Source: Clostridiales bacterium | GTDB taxonomy: Bacteria; Bacillota; Clostridia; Christensenellales; CAG-917 | Assembly (NCBI GenBank): GCA_012800805.1 | Contig: JAAZIO010000085.1 | Location: forward strand, 1 to 16,638 | DNA length: 16,638 nucleotides | Reading direction: 5' to 3' | Made by a program: the position numbers and the translations under genes | Notes under the pieces: model-generated | Databases searched by the model: none | Told to the model about the DNA's origin: nothing | What the model saw: only the letters and a program-made list of their open reading frames with translations | Part shown: positions 7,206 to 15,441 of the stretch, piece after piece | How the letters are laid out: every line of letters begins with the position of its first letter | How positions within the stretch are numbered: the first letter of the stretch is position 1

Positions 7206-8594
7206 CTATTTTAAAGCTTCTTCCGCTTTAGTTATTAAATCTAAGGCAATCTCAAACTGGGTATCTATTGCTCCCGCCGCTCCGTATGATTTTCTAAGCA
7301 GGGCGCAGTTTTTGACATCTATTGCCTCATATAAATCCTCATCAAACAGCGCCGAGTATTCCTTGTATTTATCAAGGCAAAGCTCATTTAGCGATATTTT
7401 TTCTTTTGACAAGTCCGCCACGATTTTGGCCGTAAGCTTATAAGCGTCTCTAAAGGGCATTCCTTTTTTTGCAAGGTAATCGGCAAGGTCGGTCGCGTTG
7501 ATATAAGCCTTTTCCGCATGCAGTCTCATCGCGTCGGCGTTGACTGTCATTTCCTTAATCATAGGAACCGCTACCTCAAGGCAGCTCTCGGCTGTGTCGA
7601 AACTGTCGAATATGGCTTTCTTGTCTTCCTGCATATCCTTGTTGTAGCAAAGCGGAAGAGCTTTAAGCATGGTCAAAAGGGCGGTCAGATTTCCAAAAAC
7701 CGAGCCGCATTTGCCCCTTATAAGCTCCGCCATATCGGGATTTTTCTTTTGCGGCATTATGCTTGAACCCGTCGTGAAGCTGTCGCTAAGGGTTATAAAA
7801 CCAAACTGCCAGGAAGAGAACAGCACAAGCTCTTCCGACAGCCTTGACAGGTGCGTCATGATTATCGAAAGGCAGGACGCAAGCTAAAGGCAGAAATCCC
7901 TGTCGGACACCCCGTCCATGCTGTTTTCGCAGGGATAAGAAAAATTCAAAAGCCCGCATGTCATGAACCTGTCTATGGGATAAGTTGTTCCCGCAAGCGC
8001 GCAGGAGCCGAGCGGCATTACATTAAGCCTCTTTTTTGCGTCAAACAGCCGTTGGACATCGCGCGAGAACATGAACACATAAGCCATAAGGTGCTGGGAG
8101 AAGGTTACGGGCTGCGCTATTTGGAGGTGAGTAAAGCCGGGCATTACGGTTTCTTTGTGCTCTTTGGCTTTTTTTGTAAGCGCTTTCATTAACTCAAGCA
8201 AAAGCTTAATGATATTGTCCGTCCTCTTTTTAAGATAAAGCCTGACGTCGGTTGCAACCTGGTCGTTTCTGCTTCTTGCCGTGTGCAGTTTCTTGCCCGT
8301 GTCTCCTATTCTTTCGGTTAAAACGCTCTCGACAAAGGTATGAATGTCTTCAGCGTCCATTGAAATATCAAGCCTTCCCGAGCGTATGTCGAACAGAATC
8401 GACTGAAGCCCCTTTACAAGCTCCGCCGCCTCTTCCTTTGTGACGATTCCGCAAGCGCCCAGCATGATGGCATGCGCGATGCTTGCGGTAATGTCCTCTT
8501 CATACATCCTGCCGTCTATTCTTATAGAGGAGTTTAAATCCTCCGCGGCTTTGTTGAGGTTGCCCTCCGCTCTTCCCGCCCAGATTTTTTCCAT
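7206..8594 (-). pseudogene. argH: Argininosuccinate lyase gene interrupted by an in-frame amber codon
   Basis: ArgH cleaves argininosuccinate to arginine and fumarate in the cytoplasm. The frame holds 462 codons plus the final stop, the normal family length, and is intact except for TAG at codon 237 (7886-7884). Upstream lie HTARSRNDQ (104-112), MPGFTHLQ with the Thr-His pair (155-156), PLGSCALAGTTYPIDR and DGVSDRD. Downstream, in the same frame, lie LASCLSII-MTHLSRL and the signature loop GSSIMPQKKNP (about 276-286) with the catalytic Ser. In other ArgH proteins the position of the TAG is a conserved Glu (VLE-L/F-L-S), so one base change from GAG would create it. The first fragment (236 residues) lacks the signature loop. 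A restart at ATG 7859 has no ribosome site. ATG 8594 directly follows the argG stop, so translation is coupled. Confidence 0.9.
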
Positions 8595-9818
8595 TTATTT
8601 CTTCCCTTTTTCCATCATCGCCCTGACCTTTAAGGGTAGGCCGTAGAGGTTGATGAATCCTTCGCTGTCTTTTTGGTTGTAAACCTCGTCTTTATCGAAC
8701 GTCGCTATCTCAAGATTGTAGAGAGAATACGGTGAGGTTACGCCCGCGTTTATGATGTTGCCTTTGTAAAGCTTTAATTTAACCTCGCCCGTAACATTCT
8801 CTTGCGTCTTGTCCACGAAAGCGGATATGGCTTCCCTAAGCGGAGTAAACCACTTTCCGAAATACACAAGCTCGCCGAACTGCTCGGCAACAAGGCGCTT
8901 GTAGTGCTGGGTGTCGCGGTCAAGCGTTATGCTCTCTAAAATCTCGTGCGCCTTATACAAAATGGTTCCGCCGGGGGTTTCGTATACGCCGCGCGACTTC
9001 ATGCCAACAAGGCGGTTCTCCACGATGTCGGCAAGCCCTATGCCGTTTGCGCCGCCAAGGTCGTTGAGCTTTTCCACAAGCTTTACGGGGTCAAGCTTTT
9101 CGCCGTCGACGGCAACGGGTATTCCCTTTTCAAACGAGATAGTCACATATGTGGGTTTGTCGGGAGCCTGCTCGGGGCATACTCCCATCTCCAAAAAGCC
9201 CTGCTTTTTGTAGTCGGGTTCGTTTGCGGGGTCCTCAAGGTCAAGCCCCTCGTGCGAAAGGTGCCAGAGGTTTTTGTCCTTTGAGTAGTTCGTTTCCCTG
9301 CTTATTTTAAGCGGGATGTCGTGGGCTTCGGCGTAGTCGATTTCCTCGTCTCTTGATTTTATGTCCCACTCCCTCCACGGGGCGATTATCTTCATTTCGG
9401 GAGCGAACGCCTTTATGGCCAGCTCAAAGCGCACCTGGTCGTTGCCCTTGCCCGTGCAGCCGTGAGCGATTGCGTCGGCGCCCTCTTTTATCGCTATGTC
9501 GATAATGCCCTTTGCTATGACAGGGCGGGCGATTGCGGTTCCCAGCAGATATTCGCCTTCGTATTTTGCTCCCGCCTGTAGGGTTTTGAAAACATAGTTT
9601 TTGACAAATTCCTCTTTTAAGTCTAATATGTAAAGCTTGCTCGCACCCGTCTTGATTGCTTTTTCCTCAAGCCCGTCAAGCTCGGTTCCCTGCCCGACAT
9701 CCGCGCTTACCGCGATTATTTCGGGATTGTCGTAGTTTTCCTTGAGCCACGTTATGATTATCGATGTGTCAAGCCCGCCGGAGTAAGCAAGCACAACTTT
9801 CTTTATGCCTTTTTTCAT
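8595..9818 (-). CDS. argG: Argininosuccinate synthase
   Basis: ArgG joins citrulline and aspartate with ATP to make argininosuccinate, the penultimate step of arginine synthesis. The 407-residue product has the ATP pyrophosphatase P-loop AYSGGLDTS (11-19), [13 protein letters not shown] (120-132) and the [20 protein letters not shown] block typical of the family, over the usual length. The start is ATG 9818, preceded by a strong GGAGGT site four bases upstream. A TTG at 9830 would add four residues but lies inside that ribosome site. The gene is first in an argG-argH operon, with argH starting on the base after its stop. It appears fully intact, unlike argH. A promoter and an ARG-box-like site lie upstream. 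Confidence 0.96.
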   Translation of the reverse strand: MKKGIKKVVLAYSGGLDTSIIITWLKENYDNPEIIAVSADVGQGTELDGLEEKAIKTGASKLYILDLKEEFVKNYVFKTLQAGAKYEGEYLLGTAIARPVIAKGIIDIAIKEGADAIAHGCTGKGNDQVRFELAIKAFAPEMKIIAPWREWDIKSRDEEIDYAEAHDIPLKISRETNYSKDKNLWHLSHEGLDLEDPANEPDYKKQGFLEMGVCPEQAPDKPTYVTISFEKGIPVAVDGEKLDPVKLVEKLNDLGGANGIGLADIVENRLVGMKSRGVYETPGGTILYKAHEILESITLDRDTQHYKRLVAEQFGELVYFGKWFTPLREAISAFVDKTQENVTGEVKLKLYKGNIINAGVTSPYSLYNLEIATFDKDEVYNQKDSEGFINLYGLPLKVRAMMEKGKK

Positions 9819-9844
9819 ATTTACCTCCAAACTTTGTTACATAT

Positions 9845-9873
9845 AAAATAGCACTTAATAGAGCGGCAGTCAA
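9845..9873 (-). promoter_or_regulatory. Promoter of the argG-argH operon
   Basis: On the minus strand TTGACT (9873-9868) and TATTTT (9850-9845) are 17 bases apart. Transcription would start near 9838, about 20 bases before the argG ATG. The -35 is one base off consensus and the -10 is two off, as is common for regulated promoters. Confidence 0.6.
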
Positions 9874-9880
9874 ATAGTTT

Positions 9881-9895
9881 TGCATAAAAATTTAT
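9881..9895. promoter_or_regulatory. Candidate ARG box (ArgR/AhrC operator)
   Basis: TGCATAAAAATTTAT resembles the ArgR/AhrC operator pattern TGAATAAAAATTCAT at 13 of 15 positions. It sits immediately upstream of the -35 of argG, where the arginine repressor of Firmicutes often binds. The match is in AT-rich DNA, so confidence is limited. Confidence 0.4.
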
Positions 9896-9920
9896 AAATT
9901 ATTAATAAATTTCAGTTCTT

Positions 9921-9947
9921 TACGCATATTTATACGCATATACGCAT
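9921..9947. repeat. Three direct copies of TACGCAT upstream of argG
   Basis: TACGCAT occurs at 9921-9927, 9933-9939 and 9941-9947. The cluster lies about 50 to 75 bases upstream of the argG -35 box. Such spaced short repeats can be a transcription factor site, but I cannot name the factor. Confidence 0.5.
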
Positions 9948-10098
9948 TAAATTTCTATATTTATACATTTTTGCCTGATGACGCGTCTGAGTTTGCGGGA
10001 TTTGATTAAAAAACCCAAAAAATACATTGTTTTAATAATACATTTTTGACAATCTTTTGGTTGAAAGCATTTAGAATTACTGTAAGATATGATTGTAA

Positions 10099-10165
10099 AT
10101 CAAACAATACGGAAATATAAATAAAATCAAATAATACGGAAATATAAATCAATACGGTTTTTAAT
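10099..10165. repeat. 27-base direct repeat with a truncated third copy and small hairpin
   Basis: ATCAAACAATACGGAAATAT (from 10099) and the near-identical ATCAAATAATACGGAAATAT (from 10126) are 27 bases apart. A shortened third copy, ATCAATACGG (10148-10157), is followed by TTTTTAAT and CCGTAT, which forms a small stem with ATACGG. The region lies between the purA terminator and the argG promoter and is probably not part of either transcript. Confidence 0.65.
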
Positions 10166-10187
10166 CCGTATATTATAATGCTTGCAT

Positions 10188-10220
10188 AAAAAAACAAAGA
10201 CGGCAAAAGGTGCCGTCTTT
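10188..10220 (-). terminator. Rho-independent terminator after purA (may work on both strands)
   Basis: AAAGACGGCA (10196-10205) and TGCCGTCTTT (10211-10220) form a perfect 10-base-pair stem with a 5-base loop. On the minus strand it is followed by G and seven Ts (10194-10188), which ends the purB-purA transcript about 90 bases past the purA stop. On the plus strand GCGTTTTT follows. Confidence 0.92.
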
Positions 10221-10259
10221 GCGTTTTTATTGATTTATTTTATTTTTGTTATTGTTATT

Positions 10260-10322
10260 TATTGTTATTAATTTATTTATAAAGCGAGTTTTGCTATTGT
10301 TATAAATTTATTTATAAAGCGA
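10260..10322. repeat. 28-base direct repeat copying the end of purA
   Basis: The segment 10295-10322, which includes the last codons and stop of purA, is repeated at 10260-10287 with 27 of 28 bases the same. The period is 35 bases. The copy lies just downstream of the gene, between its stop and its terminator, so the protein is unaffected. Confidence 0.8.
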
Positions 10323-11594
10323 ATCGTCTTCTATTTTAAAGAACTGGTCTCTTACCGCGCCGACCGACACATATGTAATCTTTGCCTCAAGCCTGCTTTG
10401 GAGATATCTAAGGTATTTTTTGGCGTTTTCAGGAAGCTCGTCAAAAGACTTTACCCCGCTTATATCCTGCTTCCATCCGTCGAAGTATTCGACAACGGGC
10501 TTGCACTTGTCAAGCAGGCTTGGATACGGGAAACCGTTTATGACTTTTCCGTCAAGCTCGTATGCCACGCATACGGGGATTTTATCGAGGGCGGAAAGCA
10601 CGTCTATTTTGGTTATTGCGATTTCCGTGGCTCCCTGAAGTTTTACGCCGTAGGCGGTAGCAACCGCGTCAAAGCCGCCCACTCTTCTAGGTCTTCCCGT
10701 AGCCGCGCCGTATTCGCCGCCCGCTTCCCTCAAAAAGTGGGCTTCGTCGCCAAACAGCTCGCATACAAAGGGTCCCTCGCCAACGCAGGAAGAATACGCT
10801 TTGACAATGCCTATAACTTTATCCAGCTTCATTGAGGGGGCGCCGCTGCCTATCGGCGCATAGGCCGCAAGGGTGTTGGATGAGGAGGTATAAGGATAAA
10901 TGCCGTAGTCGATATCTCTAAGCGCTCCAAGCTGCGCCTCAAACATGATTTTTTTGCCCTGTTTTTCCATGTCAAGCAAAAGCGCGCCCGTGTCGCAGAT
11001 GTAATCTTTAAACTCGCCGCCGTAGCAAAGCAGCCACTCGTAGATTTCCTCGGCATCCGCCTTGGCGCCGTAGGAGCCAAGGAGAAGATTTTTCCACTCG
11101 ACAAGCTCTCTGACCTTTTGCATGAGGTTTTCGGTATAGAGAAGATCGCCCATCCTTATGGTCTTTTTCATGTATTTGTCACCGTAAACCGGGCCGATTC
11201 CCCTTCTGGTTGAGCCGAACTTCTTGTCTTTTAACCTCTCCTCCTCCAAAATGTCCTGCTGGACATTGTAAGGCAGGCAGATTACCGCCTTGTCTGAAAT
11301 CTTTAGCTTTTCGGGCGTGATTGAAACGCCGCCCTCTCTTAAGCGCGCAGTTTCATTTGACAGGTGTTTTAAGTCTATAACCATTCCAGGGCCCATGACA
11401 GACATAACCTCGTCTCTCAAAATGCCCGACGGAAGCAGGTTCAAAATAAATTTTCCTTTGGGGTTTACCACGGTGTGACCCGCGTTGTTTCCGCCCTGAT
11501 AGCGGACAACCATGTCATACTCTTCCGACAAAAGGTCGACCATGCGGCCTTTTCCTTCGTCGCCCCAGTTGATGCCTACGATAGCGGTGTTCAT
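10308..11594 (-). CDS. purA: Adenylosuccinate synthetase
   Basis: PurA condenses IMP and aspartate with GTP to make adenylosuccinate, the first committed step to AMP. The 428 residues match the family length. Motifs seen are the GTP-binding and catalytic loop GINWGDEGKGRMVD (7-20, with catalytic Asp12), QGGNNAGHT with catalytic His40, STRRGIGP, the loop GAATGRPRRVGGFD and the guanine-recognition segment TKIDVL. The usual Q in GxQWGDEGKGK is Asn and the last Lys is Arg; I believe this variant is common in Clostridia. The start ATG overlaps the purB stop by four bases, and its AGGAGG ribosome site lies in the end of purB, so the two are translationally coupled. The end of the gene is duplicated downstream. 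Confidence 0.97.
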   Translation of the reverse strand: MNTAIVGINWGDEGKGRMVDLLSEEYDMVVRYQGGNNAGHTVVNPKGKFILNLLPSGILRDEVMSVMGPGMVIDLKHLSNETARLREGGVSITPEKLKISDKAVICLPYNVQQDILEEERLKDKKFGSTRRGIGPVYGDKYMKKTIRMGDLLYTENLMQKVRELVEWKNLLLGSYGAKADAEEIYEWLLCYGGEFKDYICDTGALLLDMEKQGKKIMFEAQLGALRDIDYGIYPYTSSSNTLAAYAPIGSGAPSMKLDKVIGIVKAYSSCVGEGPFVCELFGDEAHFLREAGGEYGAATGRPRRVGGFDAVATAYGVKLQGATEIAITKIDVLSALDKIPVCVAYELDGKVINGFPYPSLLDKCKPVVEYFDGWKQDISGVKSFDELPENAKKYLRYLQSRLEAKITYVSVGAVRDQFFKIEDDSLYK

Positions 11595-12988
11595 AATTCC
11601 TCCTTGCCAAGGCGCTCAAGCACAGAAGCGATATACTTTTCCGTTTGCTCCTTCGCCATGCCTGTGTATTTTTCGCTTATCAGCGCGTCGTCGATGCATG
11701 AGATATACTCTTTAAACTCTTCGTCGCGCTTAAGCCTTTCGATTAAGTCGTTGTCGCCGCCTTTTTCTTTGACATTCGCCGCGGCCTCCATGGAAAGCTG
11801 CCTGATTTTTTCATGCAGAACCTGTCTGTCGCCGCCTGCCTTTACGCTGTTCATCAGAATGTTTTCGGTAGCCATAAAAGGCAGCTCCTCCATCACGTGG
11901 CGCTCAATCATCTTTTTATAGACGACAAGACCGTTTGTGACTTTATCCAGTAGCATCAGAACGGCGTCTGTTCCCAAAAAAGCCTCGGCGTTGACTATCC
12001 TGCGGTTTGCGCTGTCGTCCAGCGTGCGCTCAAACCACTGGGTAGCCGCGGTGAAAGCGGAATTTAAAGGAAGCGTCATTATATATCTTGACAGCGCGCA
12101 GATGCGCTCGGACAGCATGGGGTTTCTCTTATACGCCATCGCGGACGAGCCGACCTGGCTTTTTGCAAAGGGCTCCTCTATTTCCTTTTTCGCCTGAAGA
12201 ATTCTTAAATCGGTCGCGAACTTCGAGGCGCTTTGCGCTATCCCTGACAGAGCGGAAAGTATCATAAAGTCGTATTTTCTGGGATATGTCTGACCGGTTA
12301 CCGCAAAGGACTTATCAAAGCCCATTTCCTTAACGACAAGATCGTTTAATTTTTCAACCTTTTTACCGTCTCCCTCAAACAGCTCAAGGAAGCTTGCCGC
12401 GGTTCCCGTGGTTCCTTTTATTCCCCTAAGCTTAAAGTTATCGATAAGGGAGCAGAGGTTTTCGTAATCCATCATAAAGTCCTGCACGTAAAGCGCGGCT
12501 CTTTTCCCAACGGTGGTCAGCTGCGCCGCCTGAAGGTGCGTCATGGCAAGCGTTGGCAGGGATTTATATTTCAAGGCAAAATCCGAAAGGTTCAATATAA
12601 CTTTTTTGAGCTTGGCCTTTAAAATATTTAAGGCGCGATACATCATTATAAGCTCTGAGTTGTCGGTGACAAAACAGCTTGTGGCACCAAGGTGGATTAT
12701 GGGTTTTGCTTTGGGACACTGCTTTGCGAACGCATGAATGTGACTTACCACGTCGTGGTGAATTTCCGCCTCTATCCTTTCCGCCTCCTCGTAGTCGATA
12801 TCGTCGAGGTGGGCCTCCATTTCGGCTATCTGTTCGTCAGTTATTTCAAGCCCGAGAGCCTTTTCGGACTTTGCGAGGGCAAGCCAAAGCCTCCTCCACA
12901 GCCCGAAACGGGTGGAGTCCGAAAAATTGCGCTGCATTTCTTTGGATGCGTATCTTGTGCAAAGCGGATTTTCAAAAAATTCTTTCAT
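11591..12988 (-). CDS. purB: Adenylosuccinate lyase
   Basis: PurB splits adenylosuccinate to AMP plus fumarate and also cleaves SAICAR earlier in purine synthesis. The 465 residues are of the longer, eukaryote-like length. Motifs are HHDV (77-80), GATS (101-104), MTHLQAAQLTTVGKR with His151, and the superfamily signature GSSAMAYKRNP (280-290). The Pro usual after the Met of the signature is Ala here. The start is ATG 12988, set by GGAGAGG just upstream; a TTG or other start further up would add 13 residues (LRRIFYFFYGEDM) that look like untranslated leader. The gene is first in the purB-purA operon with its own consensus promoter and a leader of about 70 bases. Confidence 0.96.
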   Translation of the reverse strand: MKEFFENPLCTRYASKEMQRNFSDSTRFGLWRRLWLALAKSEKALGLEITDEQIAEMEAHLDDIDYEEAERIEAEIHHDVVSHIHAFAKQCPKAKPIIHLGATSCFVTDNSELIMMYRALNILKAKLKKVILNLSDFALKYKSLPTLAMTHLQAAQLTTVGKRAALYVQDFMMDYENLCSLIDNFKLRGIKGTTGTAASFLELFEGDGKKVEKLNDLVVKEMGFDKSFAVTGQTYPRKYDFMILSALSGIAQSASKFATDLRILQAKKEIEEPFAKSQVGSSAMAYKRNPMLSERICALSRYIMTLPLNSAFTAATQWFERTLDDSANRRIVNAEAFLGTDAVLMLLDKVTNGLVVYKKMIERHVMEELPFMATENILMNSVKAGGDRQVLHEKIRQLSMEAAANVKEKGGDNDLIERLKRDEEFKEYISCIDDALISEKYTGMAKEQTEKYIASVLERLGKEEL

Positions 12989-13065
12989 ATCCTCTCCGTA
13001 AAAAAAATAAAAAATCCGCCTGAGCAAAAAAGCGAATTAAGTTGGAGTTGTTTAAACACAGCCCT

Positions 13066-13094
13066 ATTATATCCTCATTCGACAATTATGTCAA
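13066..13094 (-). promoter_or_regulatory. Consensus promoter of the purB-purA operon
   Basis: On the minus strand TTGACA (13094-13089) and TATAAT (13071-13066) match the consensus perfectly with a 17-base spacer. The -35 box lies inside the last two codons of the upstream amidohydrolase gene. Transcription should begin near 13059, leaving a T-rich leader of about 70 bases in which I see no recognisable riboswitch. Confidence 0.88.
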
Positions 13095-13883
13095 TTTTTC
13101 TATGAACGCTTTGGCGTTAAGGTAAAGTATTTTATCCTCCGTTTCGCAGCCAAGGCGAAGGTTTAAAAGCTTTTCAAGCTCCTTTTCGTGCGACCACATG
13201 GGGTAGTCGCTGCCGAACATGAACTTTTCCGCGCCAAGTTTAAAGATTATCTCCTTTGCGGTTTTGTTGCTTAGCTTAAACAGAGAGCTTGAGGTATCGA
13301 AGAACATGTTGTCAAGCCCTTTGTACGCGTCGACTTCACCCCAGCGGGTGTAGCCGCCAAAGTGCGCCGCAATGCAGATAAGATTTTTATGCTCTCTTGC
13401 GACCTTTGCCATCCTTTCGGGCGCTGAGAAGTCGTAGCGCTCGTCCCCTGTGTGAAAAAGTATCGGAAGCCGTCCCGCCGCCGCGCGGTAAATTTTTTGC
13501 GGCCTGTCTTCGTCTATATAAAATTTTTGAAAATCGGGATGAAGTTTGATGCCTTTAAGCCCAAGCGAAGCGGCCCTTTCTATTTCCTCTTCAACCTCCT
13601 CTTCCGTCATATCGGGATGGAGCGTCATAAAGCCAATAAACTCGGGGTGTTTTAGGCACTCGGACACTATGAAGTCGTTTATCGATTTTACCTGCTTTAC
13701 GGTTGTTGCGGTGGAGTGGACAATATATTTTTCAACCCCTATCCTTGAGCCGCTCTCTATCAGCCCGCAGGAGGTGCCGCTTCCTCCCGTCATTTCGATG
13801 TCGTAAAAAGCGCCAATGCTGCTTACCGCTTTATCCGCTATTTTATCGGGGTATATGTGCGCGTGGGTGTCTATTGTTTTCAT
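13086..13883 (-). CDS. Metal-dependent amidohydrolase, Amidohydro_2 family
   Basis: The 265-residue product is a TIM-barrel amidohydrolase of the Amidohydro_2 (PF04909) type. The metal ligands are visible: DTHAHIY (Asp5, His7, His9), GIKLHPDFQ (His115), ILFHTGDE (His144), IAAHFGGY (His174) and FGSDYPMW (Asp226). This set is seen in decarboxylases of the ACMSD and gamma-resorcylate kind and in many uncharacterised hydrolases; the substrate cannot be inferred. There is no signal peptide, so it is cytoplasmic. The start ATG follows GAGGAAAAA. It is divergent from the germination operon. The purB promoter overlaps its 3' end, so read-through into purB-purA is possible but not required. Confidence 0.88.
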   Translation of the reverse strand: MKTIDTHAHIYPDKIADKAVSSIGAFYDIEMTGGSGTSCGLIESGSRIGVEKYIVHSTATTVKQVKSINDFIVSECLKHPEFIGFMTLHPDMTEEEVEEEIERAASLGLKGIKLHPDFQKFYIDEDRPQKIYRAAAGRLPILFHTGDERYDFSAPERMAKVAREHKNLICIAAHFGGYTRWGEVDAYKGLDNMFFDTSSSLFKLSNKTAKEIIFKLGAEKFMFGSDYPMWSHEKELEKLLNLRLGCETEDKILYLNAKAFIEKLT

Positions 13884-13910
13884 TTTTTCCTCTTATGTTG
13901 TCCGTCTGAC

Positions 13911-13939
13911 AGTTTAAAACTCCTTGTATTATTTGTCAA
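13911..13939 (-). promoter_or_regulatory. Candidate promoter of the amidohydrolase gene
   Basis: On the minus strand TTGACA (13939-13934) and TAAACT (13916-13911) are 17 bases apart and lead into the ATG at 13883. The -35 is perfect and the -10 matches four of six bases. Confidence 0.55.
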
Positions 13940-14004
13940 CCTTTTACCTTTATGGAAAATTTCGGATATTTTGCATAAAAACGGTCTCGGGTGAGAACTT
14001 ACTT

Positions 14005-15441
14005 ATGATTATGAGTATAGACGGATTCATCAAACAGATAAAAGACGCCTTTGTCAACAGCGACGACCTGATGGTAAGGAGCTTTACCTCGGGCGGGCTT
14101 GATTGCGCAATCATTTACATCGACGGCTGGATTGACAAAGAGATTTTGGACCAGGATGTTTTAAAGCCCCTTATAGAGGTTAACGTAAAGCTTGTTCCGC
14201 CTTATCTCGACAAGCTAAAGTCCACTCTTTTCTTTCCCGAAGACATAATGGTAAGCTATGAGCTTGGAGAGGTTTGCACAAAGGTCGCGTCAGGCGACAT
14301 AGCGCTTTTAATGGAAGGCGCGGAGAGCTTTTTTATGCTCTCTTTAAGGAAGCCTCCGATGAGGGCCGTAGCGGAACCGCCAACCGAAAGCGTTCTAAGA
14401 GGCCCAAGAGAAGGCTTTATAGAAGATATCAAAACAAACATCGCCCTTTTGAGAAAGAGGCTGAGGTCGCCAAAGCTTGTCGTCACCATGATGAACGCCG
14501 GGCGTTATTCCAATACGTCAATCGCCATCATGTATATTGACGGTATAGCCGACGAGAAAATCATTTCCGCGGTTAAAGAAAAGATTTCAAGGATTGACAT
14601 CGACGGCGTAATAGACTCATATTATGTCGCTCACCGTTTGCAAGAGCGAAAGTTTTCCATTTTCGACGAGGTAGGCACAAGCGAAAAGCCCGACATTGTG
14701 GCTTCCAAAATTCTTGAGGGAAGAATAGCGGTTTTGGTTGACGGCTCCCCCGTATGCCTTACGGTGCCGATGCTTTTGCTTGAGAGCTTCCAAGACAGCT
14801 ACGACTATTACTCCTCAAGTTTCAGGTCGACGCTTGTTAGAATGTACAGGTTGCTTGGCGCCCTGTTTACCATTATCATGCCGGGCATGTATGTTGCGCT
14901 TGAATCATTCCATATGCATCTGCTGCCGCTTAAATTTTTGATTGTGCTTTTCAACGCGACCAGCGGCATACCGTTCCCGCCGGCGATTGAAATGCTTATA
15001 GTTCTTCTTTTGTTCGAGATACTGAATCAGGCGTCCGTCCGAATGCCGAGGTTCATGGGCATTTCGCTGTCGGTCGTGGGAGCTATCGTTCTTGGCGACA
15101 CGGCTGTTAAAGCAGGGCTTATATCTTCCCCCGCAGTTCTTATAACAGCGCTGTCGGCGATAGGTATTTTCTGCGTTCCCGACCAGGTTCAGACATTCAG
15201 CATCCTGAGAACCCTGTTTGTTATACTCGGCGCGGTGCTGGGCCTTTACGGCATAATTATAGCGTCGGTAGGCCTTGTGTGCTATACAACAAGCATAAAC
15301 AGCTACGGCACCCCGTTCCTTGCGCCATACGCGCCGATTGTCGCTCCCGACCTTAAGGACGGCTTCCTCAAGGCCGACGAGGTGGATATGGGTACAAGGC
15401 CTTATTCTTTCCCCAACAAAAACCGCAGGAGGGCAAAATGA
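14005..15441 (+). CDS. Spore germination receptor subunit, GerA family
   Basis: This is the A subunit of a spore nutrient germination receptor, which sits in the inner spore membrane and helps start germination. The 478 residues show the family layout: a soluble N-terminal half of about 270 residues with EPPTESVLRGPREGFIED (124-141), GRYSNTSIAIMYIDGIA (166-182) and GRIAVLVDGSP (239-249), then about five membrane helices (about 281-298, 307-320, 327-343, 349-390, 400-428) and a polar tail. I chose ATG 14005 because GGTGAG lies nine bases upstream; ATG 14011 is also possible, and the longer upstream frame has no ribosome site. Such operons are normally read by sigma-G in the forespore; a CATAAAA at 13974 is only a weak match. 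It overlaps the next gene by four bases. Confidence 0.94.
   Translation: MIMSIDGFIKQIKDAFVNSDDLMVRSFTSGGLDCAIIYIDGWIDKEILDQDVLKPLIEVNVKLVPPYLDKLKSTLFFPEDIMVSYELGEVCTKVASGDIALLMEGAESFFMLSLRKPPMRAVAEPPTESVLRGPREGFIEDIKTNIALLRKRLRSPKLVVTMMNAGRYSNTSIAIMYIDGIADEKIISAVKEKISRIDIDGVIDSYYVAHRLQERKFSIFDEVGTSEKPDIVASKILEGRIAVLVDGSPVCLTVPMLLLESFQDSYDYYSSSFRSTLVRMYRLLGALFTIIMPGMYVALESFHMHLLPLKFLIVLFNATSGIPFPPAIEMLIVLLLFEILNQASVRMPRFMGISLSVVGAIVLGDTAVKAGLISSPAVLITALSAIGIFCVPDQVQTFSILRTLFVILGAVLGLYGIIIASVGLVCYTTSINSYGTPFLAPYAPIVAPDLKDGFLKADEVDMGTRPYSFPNKNRRRAK

Noticed and set aside
7206..7859. Treating the 3' part of argH as a separate gene
   Set aside because: Eight codons before its first ATG continue the ArgH alignment in the same frame, and there is no ribosome site before the ATG. 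It is the rest of one gene behind a TAG.
7206..7886. Genome-wide reassignment of TAG to an amino acid
   Set aside because: TAG appears to end argH itself and the small gene at 5449. Reading through the argH TAG would add 29 codons across its terminator.
10006..10206. 66-codon minus-strand frame with repeated ISVLFDF phrases
   Set aside because: It is a translation of the 27-base repeats and runs through the purA terminator stem. It has no ribosome site.
13954..13980. A sigma-G promoter before gerA
   Set aside because: TTATG and CATAAAA are present but 19 bases apart and each misses a key base. Too weak to list as a feature.
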